Assembly (NCBI GenBank): GCA_024403335.1
Contig: JAKSSA010000016.1
Span: 1 to 39,539, forward strand
Reading direction: 5' to 3'
DNA length: 39,539 bases
Source of the DNA: Lachnospiraceae bacterium
Lineage (GTDB): Bacteria > Bacillota > Clostridia > Lachnospirales > Lachnospiraceae
The notes beneath the pieces are model-generated. The model did not search any database. It worked only from the letters and a program-made list of their open reading frames with translations, and was not told where the DNA came from. Position 1 is the first letter of the stretch. Every line of letters starts with the position of its first letter. Of this stretch, positions 16,603-24,376 are shown piece by piece. The position numbers and the translations under genes were made by a program.

Positions 16603-18294
16603 TTATCTGATATCGCCTTGTTTCATGATAATCTTGCGTTCGTACATTCTCTCATCTGCAATCTTGTAAAGCATACGAGAAGAAGTACATTGATCCTTAT
16701 CAGAATATGCGATACCATATGCCATCTTAATAAGAAAACGCCTTGATTTTCCATTATATTCATTAATAGATTTATTAAAAGAATCTATCAATCTTTCGGC
16801 CTCATGTTCATTAGGCTTTTTAACGATGATTGCAAACTCATCACCACCAACACGATAGCCTGTATGATTTCCTAAAGAAGCCGACAAAATACTACCAAAG
16901 GTTTCAATCAGTTCATCACCAATATCATGTCCCATAGTATCATTAACAGTCTTCAGGTTGTTTATATCCATTGAAACCAAAGCATATGTGAAATCACTCT
17001 TATCCAATGCGTCAAGTTCTTCCTCAAAACTTCTTCTATTCATAAGTCCTGTCATTTCATCCACATATGCGATTTTTTCAAGCGCTGCATTCTTCATATT
17101 CACAACAAAGCCCATCGTTATCTGCTGCGCATAATCAACAAACAAGGACAAAACAAGAAGCAAGGAACCAACCGATGCAAAGCTTGAATATTTTGGTGCC
17201 GGAATACCTGCAACAGCTTCAAAAATGTTATATCTTACAAGGTCAATAAACGAAAATGTAACCATCAATGCCGTTCCCATCCAAAGAAGGCTGTTGTCCA
17301 TCTTCTTGTTTTTTATGTCACTAACCAATAAAAGTATGCCTTCAATTCCAATCACAGCCAGCATGCCATGCCAAAGCATTAATACAGAACCTATTGAAAT
17401 GATTCCAAATATGTGGAAAAATATTGCCACAATTGAGAAAGCAACCAATAAATAAATTGTTATGTAATATGCCATTTTTGCCCGCTGATTGCCCATTGAT
17501 AATATGTGCGGTTTAAAACATCTAAGGACAAAAATAGGTGCAAGAAGCAAGCATATGTACTCAAGTGTGCCCTTGAACTCAAGGTTATTTACAAATAACT
17601 GCATCAAATCAAAATTGCAAAGCGACCAAAGCCCCATTAAAATTGCAAATGATGAAATATTAGCAAGTCTTCCAAGTCCTTCCCTTGCGGCCTCAAACAC
17701 AAGGCATATAACCAGCAAGCTGCAGCCCAATGCAATAAGAAAAGTATCTATAATCAAAGGTACAGCTTTAGAACGATAAAAATTATTCTTCGCGTCTACC
17801 GCATTTACGATAATCGGTGTCTGAACGGAAGAAAACGGATTACTTAAGTCAGGCTTAAACACAAGCTTAAGTGATTTACCCATCGATCGTTCGCTCAAAG
17901 TAACATAGTGGTAACCATCACCTATAAATTTTCCTGCTTTATAAAGATTATCTCCATATTCATACTGTTTAACTCCATCAATGAAAACCGTCACTTCACT
18001 ATGAAGACTGTAAAACATCAAAACCGGATTAGGCATTCCAAAACGCGGCAAATCGCATTCAAGTTCTAACTTATCCCCTACATTCATGGAAGGAAGAATA
18101 AGCTTTGACAATTCATAATTTCCTATTTTCTCACCATTAAGTGTGACATCCCAATCGGCGTTTAAATTTATTTCATTCCCTCTGTTAAAGTCAATACTCT
18201 GAATATGCTCAGACAAGGCGACCAAAATCACGCCCAATAAAAATAGGCAAACAAAACTGATAATCTTAAATTTTTTATCATTGTTTGTGAACAA
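16603..18294 (-). CDS. 7TM-DISM-like membrane diguanylate cyclase (GGDEF)
   Basis: 563 aa. N-terminal TM, an extracellular jelly-roll-like sensor (about 35-165, with DWDVTLNGEKIG), seven membrane helices (about 178-392), then a GGDEF domain (about 400-560): AYVDEMTGLMNRRSFE, the metal Asp in SMDINNLKTVNDTMGHDIGD (D443), and an intact GGDEF at 483-487. No RxxD inhibitory I-site is seen before it (GNHTGYRVGGDEF), so product inhibition may be absent. It should convert two GTP to cyclic di-GMP in response to an external ligand. The start is a TTG with AGAGG 8 nt upstream; no in-frame ATG fits. It begins 18 nt after the small ExbD-like gene, so it is in the same operon. Confidence 0.9.
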   Translation of the reverse strand: MFTNNDKKFKIISFVCLFLLGVILVALSEHIQSIDFNRGNEINLNADWDVTLNGEKIGNYELSKLILPSMNVGDKLELECDLPRFGMPNPVLMFYSLHSEVTVFIDGVKQYEYGDNLYKAGKFIGDGYHYVTLSERSMGKSLKLVFKPDLSNPFSSVQTPIIVNAVDAKNNFYRSKAVPLIIDTFLIALGCSLLVICLVFEAAREGLGRLANISSFAILMGLWSLCNFDLMQLFVNNLEFKGTLEYICLLLAPIFVLRCFKPHILSMGNQRAKMAYYITIYLLVAFSIVAIFFHIFGIISIGSVLMLWHGMLAVIGIEGILLLVSDIKNKKMDNSLLWMGTALMVTFSFIDLVRYNIFEAVAGIPAPKYSSFASVGSLLLVLSLFVDYAQQITMGFVVNMKNAALEKIAYVDEMTGLMNRRSFEEELDALDKSDFTYALVSMDINNLKTVNDTMGHDIGDELIETFGSILSASLGNHTGYRVGGDEFAIIVKKPNEHEAERLIDSFNKSINEYNGKSRRFLIKMAYGIAYSDKDQCTSSRMLYKIADERMYERKIIMKQGDIR

Positions 18295-18312
18295 TACTTA
18301 TGCCTCTAAAAA

Positions 18313-18981
18313 TCAATATTTCTTATACTTCTTCAATAAATCAATAAGTGTATCACATGCCTGAGGTCTTCCAACCGTGGTATCAATTTTTATCACATAA
18401 TTCTTGGTTTCGTCTTTCAATAATTTTTCGATTTCTTCTAAAGAATAATTTACTCCATCAATAACATAATCATTTGATTTAACCTTAATAGTGATTTCAA
18501 CAGCTTCTTTGCCAACCTCAAGTTCATCCTTCTTTTCATCTTTAGAATCATTATTTTCAACCTTTTCAGTTGGTGCAGGTGTCTCTGCTACTTCAAGATT
18601 ATCAACCACATTCTCTTTTACAACTTCTTGATTATCTTCAACTTTTGTTTCTAAGTCTTTCTCCGTAGCATTAATATCATTATCTGTAATATCATCCTTA
18701 TTACCTTCACTTCCGTCAGAAGTTTTGTCCTCAGAAAATGAAGTATATCCTTCTCCAAAGCCATTACCAGGAAAATCAAAAAGACCAAACATATCGGTAA
18801 AATACATCATAACAAGTATCAAAACTACCAATAAACAAAACATTAATCTCTGTTCTCTCTTGGCATTTTTCTTAATTACTTTCTTCTCATGTCTTGTAAG
18901 TTTTTTACCTTTTCGTTGTTTCTTTTTAGCTTCTTTAATTTCCTCTTTTCGTTCTTCGCGCTTTGTCATTTCTTCAGACAT
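18313..18981 (-). CDS. Small TM protein with ExbD/TolR-like distal domain
   Basis: 222 aa. It has a highly basic cytoplasmic N terminus (about 1-45), one TM (about 46-64, MFCLLVVLILVMMYFTDMF), a long acidic, disordered linker (about 75-160), and a C-terminal about 60-residue domain with the ExbD/TolR pattern: hydrophobic strand VEITIKVKSNDYVIDG, then YSLEEIEKLLKD, YVIKIDTTVGRP and a final helix CDTLIDLLKKYKKY. The membrane-proximal Asp that carries protons in ExbD is missing from the TM. GAGGAGG sits 6 nt before the ATG. It follows the coiled-coil gene after a strong hairpin. The ExbD assignment is by pattern only and needs profile or structure comparison. Confidence 0.7.
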   Translation of the reverse strand: MSEEMTKREERKEEIKEAKKKQRKGKKLTRHEKKVIKKNAKREQRLMFCLLVVLILVMMYFTDMFGLFDFPGNGFGEGYTSFSEDKTSDGSEGNKDDITDNDINATEKDLETKVEDNQEVVKENVVDNLEVAETPAPTEKVENNDSKDEKKDELEVGKEAVEITIKVKSNDYVIDGVNYSLEEIEKLLKDETKNYVIKIDTTVGRPQACDTLIDLLKKYKKY

Positions 18982-19006
18982 ATAATCCTCCTCGTTAATC
19001 TACAAC

Positions 19007-19036
19007 TTTACCCGAGACCAATTGGCCTCGGGTAAA
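19007..19036 (-). other. Strong intercistronic hairpin without T tract
   Basis: 10-bp stem TTTACCCGAG/CTCGGGTAAA plus an inner CCAATTGG palindrome, between the coiled-coil gene and the small ExbD-like gene. No T run follows on the coding strand, so it looks like an mRNA-stability or partial-termination element setting subunit ratios. Confidence 0.65.
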
Positions 19037-19042
19037 TAAAAT

Positions 19043-20509
19043 TTATTTTAATGTTTTAAATGTCTTCAATACAAATGTATCAGTCATAATGGGTACTGAA
19101 GCATCATCTTTTAAAAGATCAATAGCCTGCTGAACCGCTCCTTTGGACTCATATCCAATTAAATAATCATTTGTCAATCCGTCATTATAATCATAAGTTA
19201 CAGTCAGCATAATAGCTGCTGCGCCAGGAATCGGCTCGTCACCCTCAACCTCAATTGGAGCAGTTAAATTATCGATAGCTACTTTTAAGTCTGCTTTCAA
19301 ACGAATTACGATTTCTTCAATCAAGTATGGCTTATTATCTTCATCATAATTATAAAACTCTAACGGGTTTACGGTATTGATTACATCATAACGACCACCA
19401 TTTTGCTCATATAATCTGTATCGTACACCATCAATGATCCTACCATCTTCTTCCTTTTCAATATATGAGCACTCAAGCACAACCTTCTTAAAAGAATTCA
19501 AGATTCCTTCAAGCTGGTCCATACTTTCCAAATCACTACCATATAATGCCTTTAATACTTCAAACTGATATTTAACATCGGCAAGGTCTGCAGTTAACGC
19601 TTTATTCTGCTCATCCAGTCTTGAATTTTCATCTGCTGCTTCTTTTAATTGGTTTTCATATTCAGCATTCTTTATTGCCTGTTCACCTTTATATTCGTTA
19701 TATGTCTTGTTTAAGTCATTATATGCGCCAGTCTTTTGATTATAAAGCTGCTTATACCTATCTACTTCTGCTTGAAGTGCATCACATTTATCTGTTAAAG
19801 CTTTAACAGTACCGTCACTATTCATGACAGAGTTCATAAGAACCTTATAATCACCTTCAAGCTTAAGATAATCCTTTTCAGCCTGATTAAGCTTATCATT
19901 TAAATCTTTTATTTCACTATTCAGGTACTTATTATTTGCATCGGACTTGTTTAATTCTTCCTGAATACTATGAAGTTTATCTTCTGTATTTTCAAGTTTG
20001 CCCTGAGCTGAAGCCAACTGTGAAGTCAAGTCCTTGATTTCAGCATTATTCTTTTCTATTTCAGCTTTCTTATCAGCTAAATCCTTAACAAGCTGCTCAT
20101 ACAACGCAATATACTTATTTTTCTCATTGGTTGTATCACTTAACTTCTGTTCTTCCTTTGTAAGCTGGATATGAACATCATCTAAATCTTTGTTAAGATC
20201 AATAATCTCGTCATTCTTAACCTCAATATCCTTCATAAGCTGAAGAATCTTTGCGGTCATTTCGTCAATTACAGCGTTTGCTTTAGCAAGTTCATCTTCT
20301 GTTTCTTTAATATCGCTCTCTAACTGAGCATTCTTATTGCTCAAATTCAATGCAAGGATCTGATTTTGATCTGCAATCTGAGCATATTTTTCGGCTTCCT
20401 CTTTGCTATCAATTGTCTGGTTGCTCATTGTACAAACAACCAAGAACAAAATAATCATAATAACGTCGAGCAAGGAGGTAAAGTCGAGAACTAATTCGCG
20501 TTTAGACAT
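19043..20509 (-). CDS. ExbD/MotB-like TM protein with giant extracellular coiled coil
   Basis: 488 aa. A short cytoplasmic start (MSKRELVLDF) leads into a single TM (about 11-28, SLLDVIMIILFLVV). Its early Asp, D15, aligns with the proton-carrying Asp of ExbD/TolR/MotB (LIDVxxxLL pattern). About residues 33-335 form one nearly continuous coiled coil rich in Lys, Glu, Asp, Asn and Leu. A globular mixed domain (about 336-488) ends the protein, with no recognisable OmpA peptidoglycan-binding motif. By topology the coil and C-terminal domain are outside the cell. GGAGG lies 7 nt before the ATG. It lies between the ExbB-like channel and a second ExbD-like protein. Generic coiled-coil similarity to SMC or myosin is not meaningful. 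Confidence 0.78.
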   Translation of the reverse strand: MSKRELVLDFTSLLDVIMIILFLVVCTMSNQTIDSKEEAEKYAQIADQNQILALNLSNKNAQLESDIKETEDELAKANAVIDEMTAKILQLMKDIEVKNDEIIDLNKDLDDVHIQLTKEEQKLSDTTNEKNKYIALYEQLVKDLADKKAEIEKNNAEIKDLTSQLASAQGKLENTEDKLHSIQEELNKSDANNKYLNSEIKDLNDKLNQAEKDYLKLEGDYKVLMNSVMNSDGTVKALTDKCDALQAEVDRYKQLYNQKTGAYNDLNKTYNEYKGEQAIKNAEYENQLKEAADENSRLDEQNKALTADLADVKYQFEVLKALYGSDLESMDQLEGILNSFKKVVLECSYIEKEEDGRIIDGVRYRLYEQNGGRYDVINTVNPLEFYNYDEDNKPYLIEEIVIRLKADLKVAIDNLTAPIEVEGDEPIPGAAAIMLTVTYDYNDGLTNDYLIGYESKGAVQQAIDLLKDDASVPIMTDTFVLKTFKTLK

Positions 20510-20624
20510 AATTTATCCTCCTTCCATTTGTAACTACGTCCAATTCTTTGCAGGTGCATATTCTTATAAGTTATTGCGCACCATGCAAAATTCAATTCTT
20601 TTATATCAGAATATTGCACATAAA

Positions 20625-21272
20625 TTACTTTCCGGAAGTACGGTTGCTAACGATGTTTCTTGTTGTGCTTCTTGGCATCGGCATATCATCGTCATCATCA
20701 TCCGGATAATAGTTATCATCAAAATCATCTTCTTCATCTTCTGAAGCAATTCCACGCTTTTCATTAATTCTTGATGTGTTACGAGCAAGAAATACTTCCA
20801 TATTCTTTTCGTTGTCATCAATCTGTGCTGAAAGGAAACCATTTACTGCCTTAAAGATAATGGCAAATACAATACCCCAGAATGTTGATGTCAATGCACC
20901 AAAGAACAAACCTGTTGCAGTGTCACCCATTGAACCAACCATAGGAATCAATGCGATTACTGTACCAAGCATACCCATCAAAGGGAAAATTGTTGTAATA
21001 TTCTCATAAATCATAAACCAAAGATTTGTTTTTCTTCTAAGTGCTATGAGTTCGCTTTCGCTTGTCATATCACTCTGCTTGTTAAACTTCTCTTCGATTT
21101 CACCAAGAGTTCTTGTACCACCGGGAATCCAGCATTCAGGATTCATAACTCTGAAAAGCTTCTTTGAATAATTCAAAGTTACAAACATAACTACTGCATT
21201 AAATGCACCTAAAACAAAAATAATAAAATCAAATTTCAAAAAATTGTCTAAAAGAGTTTTACCTAAGCCCAT
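20625..21272 (-). CDS. MotA/TolQ/ExbB-type ion-channel protein
   Basis: 215 aa with three membrane helices (about 14-33, 88-112, 119-145). The second and third carry the family signature: IFPLMGMLGTVIALIPMV, then GLFFGALTSTFWGIVFAII, with channel Thr residues at T104 and T128/T130. A cytoplasmic loop (about 34-87) has the EALRR-like helix SELIALRRKTNLWF. The C terminus is very acidic (about 176-200, an Asp run), unlike typical ExbB. It should form the pentameric stator around an ExbD-type dimer and use proton or sodium flow. GAGG precedes the ATG by 5 nt. It is first in the operon; 115 nt separate it from the coiled-coil partner. Confidence 0.85.
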   Translation of the reverse strand: MGLGKTLLDNFLKFDFIIFVLGAFNAVVMFVTLNYSKKLFRVMNPECWIPGGTRTLGEIEEKFNKQSDMTSESELIALRRKTNLWFMIYENITTIFPLMGMLGTVIALIPMVGSMGDTATGLFFGALTSTFWGIVFAIIFKAVNGFLSAQIDDNEKNMEVFLARNTSRINEKRGIASEDEEDDFDDNYYPDDDDDDMPMPRSTTRNIVSNRTSGK

Positions 21273-21324
21273 ATTAACCTCGCTTAAAATTTATTTTTTA
21301 ATAATATACACAATAAGACAAATT

Positions 21325-21353
21325 ATTATCGCATATTCTTTTCTAAAATACAA
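21325..21353 (-). promoter_or_regulatory. Candidate promoter of the ExbB/ExbD-like operon
   Basis: Minus strand: weak -35 TTGTAT, 17-bp spacer, TGC-extended -10 GATAAT; about 50 nt before the ExbB-like start codon. Confidence 0.4.
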
Positions 21354-21615
21354 GTTTATCTTTATCTTGCCTATTGTCAGGCGTTGAATACTTCATACTA
21401 TTCAATTTCTTATTTATTTCACTTGTATTTCTACATGTACTTCTTCATGTACTTCTGTATGAACTTCATTCTCATTCAATACTCATTCATTAATTATTCT
21501 ATACTATGTCATTCCTTCTACCATGCTTTGTCCTCCGTTCATTGTATTTCGCGATTCAAAGTTTAGACGAGGTTAAAAAATATAAAGTTCTGAAAGTTTT
21601 GGTCTTTTTCTGTGT

Positions 21616-21747
21616 CAATTTTAAGGCAAGGCCCTCGATTTATAAAAGTTTTCTAATTCTCGAGGACTGAAATTCAAAGCAAGGTCCAATCTGTACCTCG
21701 ATTTCTTCACTTTTTCTAATTCCCGAGGATGAAAATTCAAGGCAAGG
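21616..21747. repeat. About 60-bp hairpin-bearing repeats
   Basis: Two and a part copies end in attcaaagcaagg. Each full copy holds an inverted repeat: CCTCGA/TCGAGG (21633-21665) and CCTCG/CGAGG (21696-21728). They lie between the GH5 terminator and the upstream region of the ExbB-like gene. The rest of 21354-21615 is AT-rich with short catgtacttct-type repeats and no gene. Confidence 0.7.
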
Positions 21748-21762
21748 ATAAAAACGAATTAC

Positions 21763-21792
21763 CAAAAAACAGGTCCCCATAAGGAGACCTGT
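21763..21792 (-). terminator. Terminator of the glycan-uptake operon
   Basis: Stem ACAGGTC (21769-21775) with GACCTGT (21786-21792), extended by CC/GG around an ATAA loop; six T residues follow on the minus strand. It lies 8 nt after the GH5 stop. Confidence 0.92.
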
Positions 21793-21799
21793 GAAATTC

Positions 21800-22771
21800 T
21801 TACATATATTTTAAGACTTCTTCTCTTACATCATCAAGACGAGAATCAGCAAGTCCAAATGCCATAGAGCGATATGTCCACGCCGCTCTTGGTATTCCAT
21901 AATATTTGAAAGCTGCATTAATTGCTTTGTAATACTTGATTGTGTCTTCCGGAGTTACATTACAAATAACACCGTACTCGCTGCAATAAAGTCTCACGCC
22001 GCGTTCCTTGGCAATATTAACGCACTCTGCAAATCGATTAATGAAATCATCAGTAGTAATACCAAATTCATCAAAAGTCGGTCTTGCATCATGTGGTATT
22101 GTCTTAGGATCAACCCAACGAGCACCCTGATGGGTAAACTTGAACGGGTCGTAGTTGTGTACTGCATACATTACATGTGGATCATCAATTACGGGTAAAT
22201 CCTTAACTGCATCCACTGAATTATACCAGTAACCTCCATATATTATGTCAATATCTTCAGAATATTTTCTTATTCTTGAAACGCACTCTTTAATTGTTTC
22301 ATTCCAGATTGACGAATATGCCTGATCTGTAATTTCATTCAACAATTCAAAAGCAAGCATTTCATAATCGCCGGAAAAGCGTCTTGCAAACTGTTCCCAT
22401 AAAAGGAAATATCTTTCTCTCAACGCCCTTCCGCCATCAGTGTCATCAAAGAAACCACTTTCGTGTTCACCTTTGTCAAAGGAATATCCAGCCGTTTTAT
22501 GTAAATCAAGAACCATTTTCAATTTGTACTTTCTGCACATATTGATTGTATCCTCGATATATAAAAACCCCTTTTCAATGTAACGACCTTGTTCATCCTC
22601 AACGAGGTTATAGTCAACCGGAACCCTGACATGATCGAGACCCCATCCACTGATGGTCTTAAAATCCTCTTCGCTTATGAAATTATCATAAGTTTCAGCT
22701 TTGTGGTCACACTGTGAAAGCCAACCACCAAGATTTATTCCTTTCTCATATCCATTCCATCGGGTCAACAT
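21800..22771 (-). CDS. Intracellular GH5 beta-glycosidase
   Basis: 323 aa, TIM-barrel glycosidase of clan GH-A. KGINLGGWLSQ opens the barrel, VRVPVDYNLV carries the conserved Arg, HKTAG is strand 3, the acid/base is E146 in FELLNEITD, HNYDPFKFTHQG follows, and the nucleophile is E265 in LYCSEYGV. There is no signal peptide, so it acts on imported oligosaccharides. The family is clear; the substrate is not (a beta-glucan or mannan oligosaccharide would fit). AGGAG is 6 nt before the ATG. It is the last gene of the operon, 13 nt after the solute-binding lipoprotein, and is followed by a strong terminator. Confidence 0.88.
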   Translation of the reverse strand: MLTRWNGYEKGINLGGWLSQCDHKAETYDNFISEEDFKTISGWGLDHVRVPVDYNLVEDEQGRYIEKGFLYIEDTINMCRKYKLKMVLDLHKTAGYSFDKGEHESGFFDDTDGGRALRERYFLLWEQFARRFSGDYEMLAFELLNEITDQAYSSIWNETIKECVSRIRKYSEDIDIIYGGYWYNSVDAVKDLPVIDDPHVMYAVHNYDPFKFTHQGARWVDPKTIPHDARPTFDEFGITTDDFINRFAECVNIAKERGVRLYCSEYGVICNVTPEDTIKYYKAINAAFKYYGIPRAAWTYRSMAFGLADSRLDDVREEVLKYM

Positions 22772-22784
22772 AGTGTCTCCTTAA

Positions 22785-24245
22785 TTATTTGTTAGCTGCT
22801 TCGATAGCTGCTTTCCACTTATCTCTGATTTCTTCAGCATGTGCTGCTGCTGTTGTCCATGAACCAAGACCCCATACATAGTCAGAACCAAGTTCAACGT
22901 CTGCGATGAAGTTTGTCCAGTTCATAACCTGATGTTCCTTGATAAGAACGATTGTTTCATCAACTGACTTAGAGTCTCTGAACTGTGAATAGTATCCATC
23001 AAGTGAACCGTCATGATCTTCGAAACCGGGAACGGGTTCTGTGTAAAGATCATAAGCCATAGCGATTAAAGCTGCCTTTTCATCGCTGTAGTTAGCAGGG
23101 ATTACATAAAGGTTATCGTTGTTAACTGCTGCATATGTTGTAGCGTTAGGTCCCATAGGCATGCAAACGAAACCGAAATCATCTTCCATATCCTTGAAAT
23201 CCTGGCCTGCGCAGTATGCATCCTGGAAAATGAATACACCCTGTGCGTTAGGATATGCTGTCTGCCAGTAGTTCCATTCTGAACCTTCAGGATAGTAACG
23301 ATATTCATCACTTAAGTGCTGAGCGAAGTCTAAAGCTTCGATTGAAGCTGCATCTTCAAGTGTGTAAACGAACTTACCATCAACTCTGTCGATGAAGTTT
23401 GTATTGTTTGACCATAAGAAGTCCTGATATAACTGTGTAGAGTCGCAGCAAATAGCCCAGATATCATATACACCGTCATTATCTGTATCCTTACAAATCT
23501 GCTTGCACATTTCTTCGAACTTAGCCCATGTCCACTCGTTGTTCTTCTGAAGTTCGTAGATTGATTCAGGATCAATACCAGCTTCCTTAAGAAGTCTCTT
23601 ATTGAAGTATACACCACCACGAGGTTCTGATGTAGCTGCACGGAATGCATAAACTTCACCGTTAGGACCACCGAAGCATGATGCGAAATACTTATCCCAC
23701 TTATCAGTTGTTAAATCAACGCCAAGCTTTGACATATCCTTAACAAGACCCTGGTTGATAGCTGTAACTGAAGCAGGTGTCTGATAAAGAATCCAGATGT
23801 AGTAGTTACCATCATCTTCAGCTGTAGCATAGTTCTGGAAATCTTCAGGTCTTGAACCCCAGTCACCATATGATTCTTCTACAATCTTGAAGTTATAGTA
23901 ATCTTCTGCCCAAGCAAGATATTCAGCTCTTGCTTCGCCATATTCTGTATCAGTTCCTCTTGTATAGTCCTTTGTCCACCAGTCAAGGATCTTAACTTCG
24001 ATACCACCCATATCCTTCTTAGGGAATTTAGCCTTGATAGCTGCATAAGGATCAACTACTACAGGAGTTTCATCCTTCTTATCAGGTGTTGTAGTATTAG
24101 TGTTAGTATTTGTGTTTGTGTTTGTCTGCTGCTGTGTCTGATTATCAGCAGGCTTTTCGTCCTCTCCACATGCTGCGAATGAAGCTACTGCCATCGCAAG
24201 TACGAGAACTAAGCTAAGCGCTTTGAGAAATCTCTTTGTTCTCAT
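22785..24245 (-). CDS. Sugar ABC transporter solute-binding lipoprotein
   Basis: 486 aa. A lipoprotein signal with lipobox SFAAC (C26) is followed by a Gln/Thr/Asn-rich flexible linker (about 33-60, TN repeats) and a family 1 extracellular binding fold. It has VYFNKRLLKEAGIDP, EWTWAKFEEMCKQICKDTD and FGFVCMPMGP, which are typical for oligosaccharide binding. It is anchored on the outer face of the membrane and hands sugars to the permeases just upstream. GGAGG precedes the ATG. A stable hairpin lies in the 131-nt gap before it, fitting the higher expression binding proteins usually need. Confidence 0.93.
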   Translation of the reverse strand: MRTKRFLKALSLVLVLAMAVASFAACGEDEKPADNQTQQQTNTNTNTNTNTTTPDKKDETPVVVDPYAAIKAKFPKKDMGGIEVKILDWWTKDYTRGTDTEYGEARAEYLAWAEDYYNFKIVEESYGDWGSRPEDFQNYATAEDDGNYYIWILYQTPASVTAINQGLVKDMSKLGVDLTTDKWDKYFASCFGGPNGEVYAFRAATSEPRGGVYFNKRLLKEAGIDPESIYELQKNNEWTWAKFEEMCKQICKDTDNDGVYDIWAICCDSTQLYQDFLWSNNTNFIDRVDGKFVYTLEDAASIEALDFAQHLSDEYRYYPEGSEWNYWQTAYPNAQGVFIFQDAYCAGQDFKDMEDDFGFVCMPMGPNATTYAAVNNDNLYVIPANYSDEKAALIAMAYDLYTEPVPGFEDHDGSLDGYYSQFRDSKSVDETIVLIKEHQVMNWTNFIADVELGSDYVWGLGSWTTAAAHAEEIRDKWKAAIEAANK

Positions 24246-24294
24246 AAAAACCCTCCTCTTAAAAATAAGTTTTTTATAGTCATCCTCGGACTCT

Positions 24295-24320
24295 GGCTAG
24301 TGATGTGGACCTCACTGGCC
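24295..24320 (-). other. Intercistronic stem-loop before the binding-protein gene
   Basis: GGCTAGTGA (24295-24303) pairs with TCACTGGCC (24312-24320), 9 bp with one mismatch (G-U in one strand) and an 8-nt loop, no T tract. Likely an RNA-stability element inside the operon. Confidence 0.5.
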
Positions 24321-24376
24321 ACAGCCCACAGGAATGAGCTCGTGATAAATAAAAAGTAAAATTTGTTGCGGCAAAA

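Noticed and set aside
18313-21272. Zorya anti-phage system or flagellar MotAB
   Set aside because: The coiled coil is on the ExbD-like rather than the channel protein, no OmpA-type peptidoglycan-binding domain is recognisable, and no ZorC/D/E-like gene is nearby. Kept only as a distant architectural analogy.
18313-21272. Ton or Tol-Pal system
   Set aside because: No TonB, TolA, TolB, Pal or outer-membrane receptor, and the rest of the window indicates a monoderm.
24246-24376. Riboswitch before the binding-protein gene
   Set aside because: Only one simple hairpin is recognisable, no known aptamer motif could be matched by eye, and the position inside an operon suits an RNA-stability element better.
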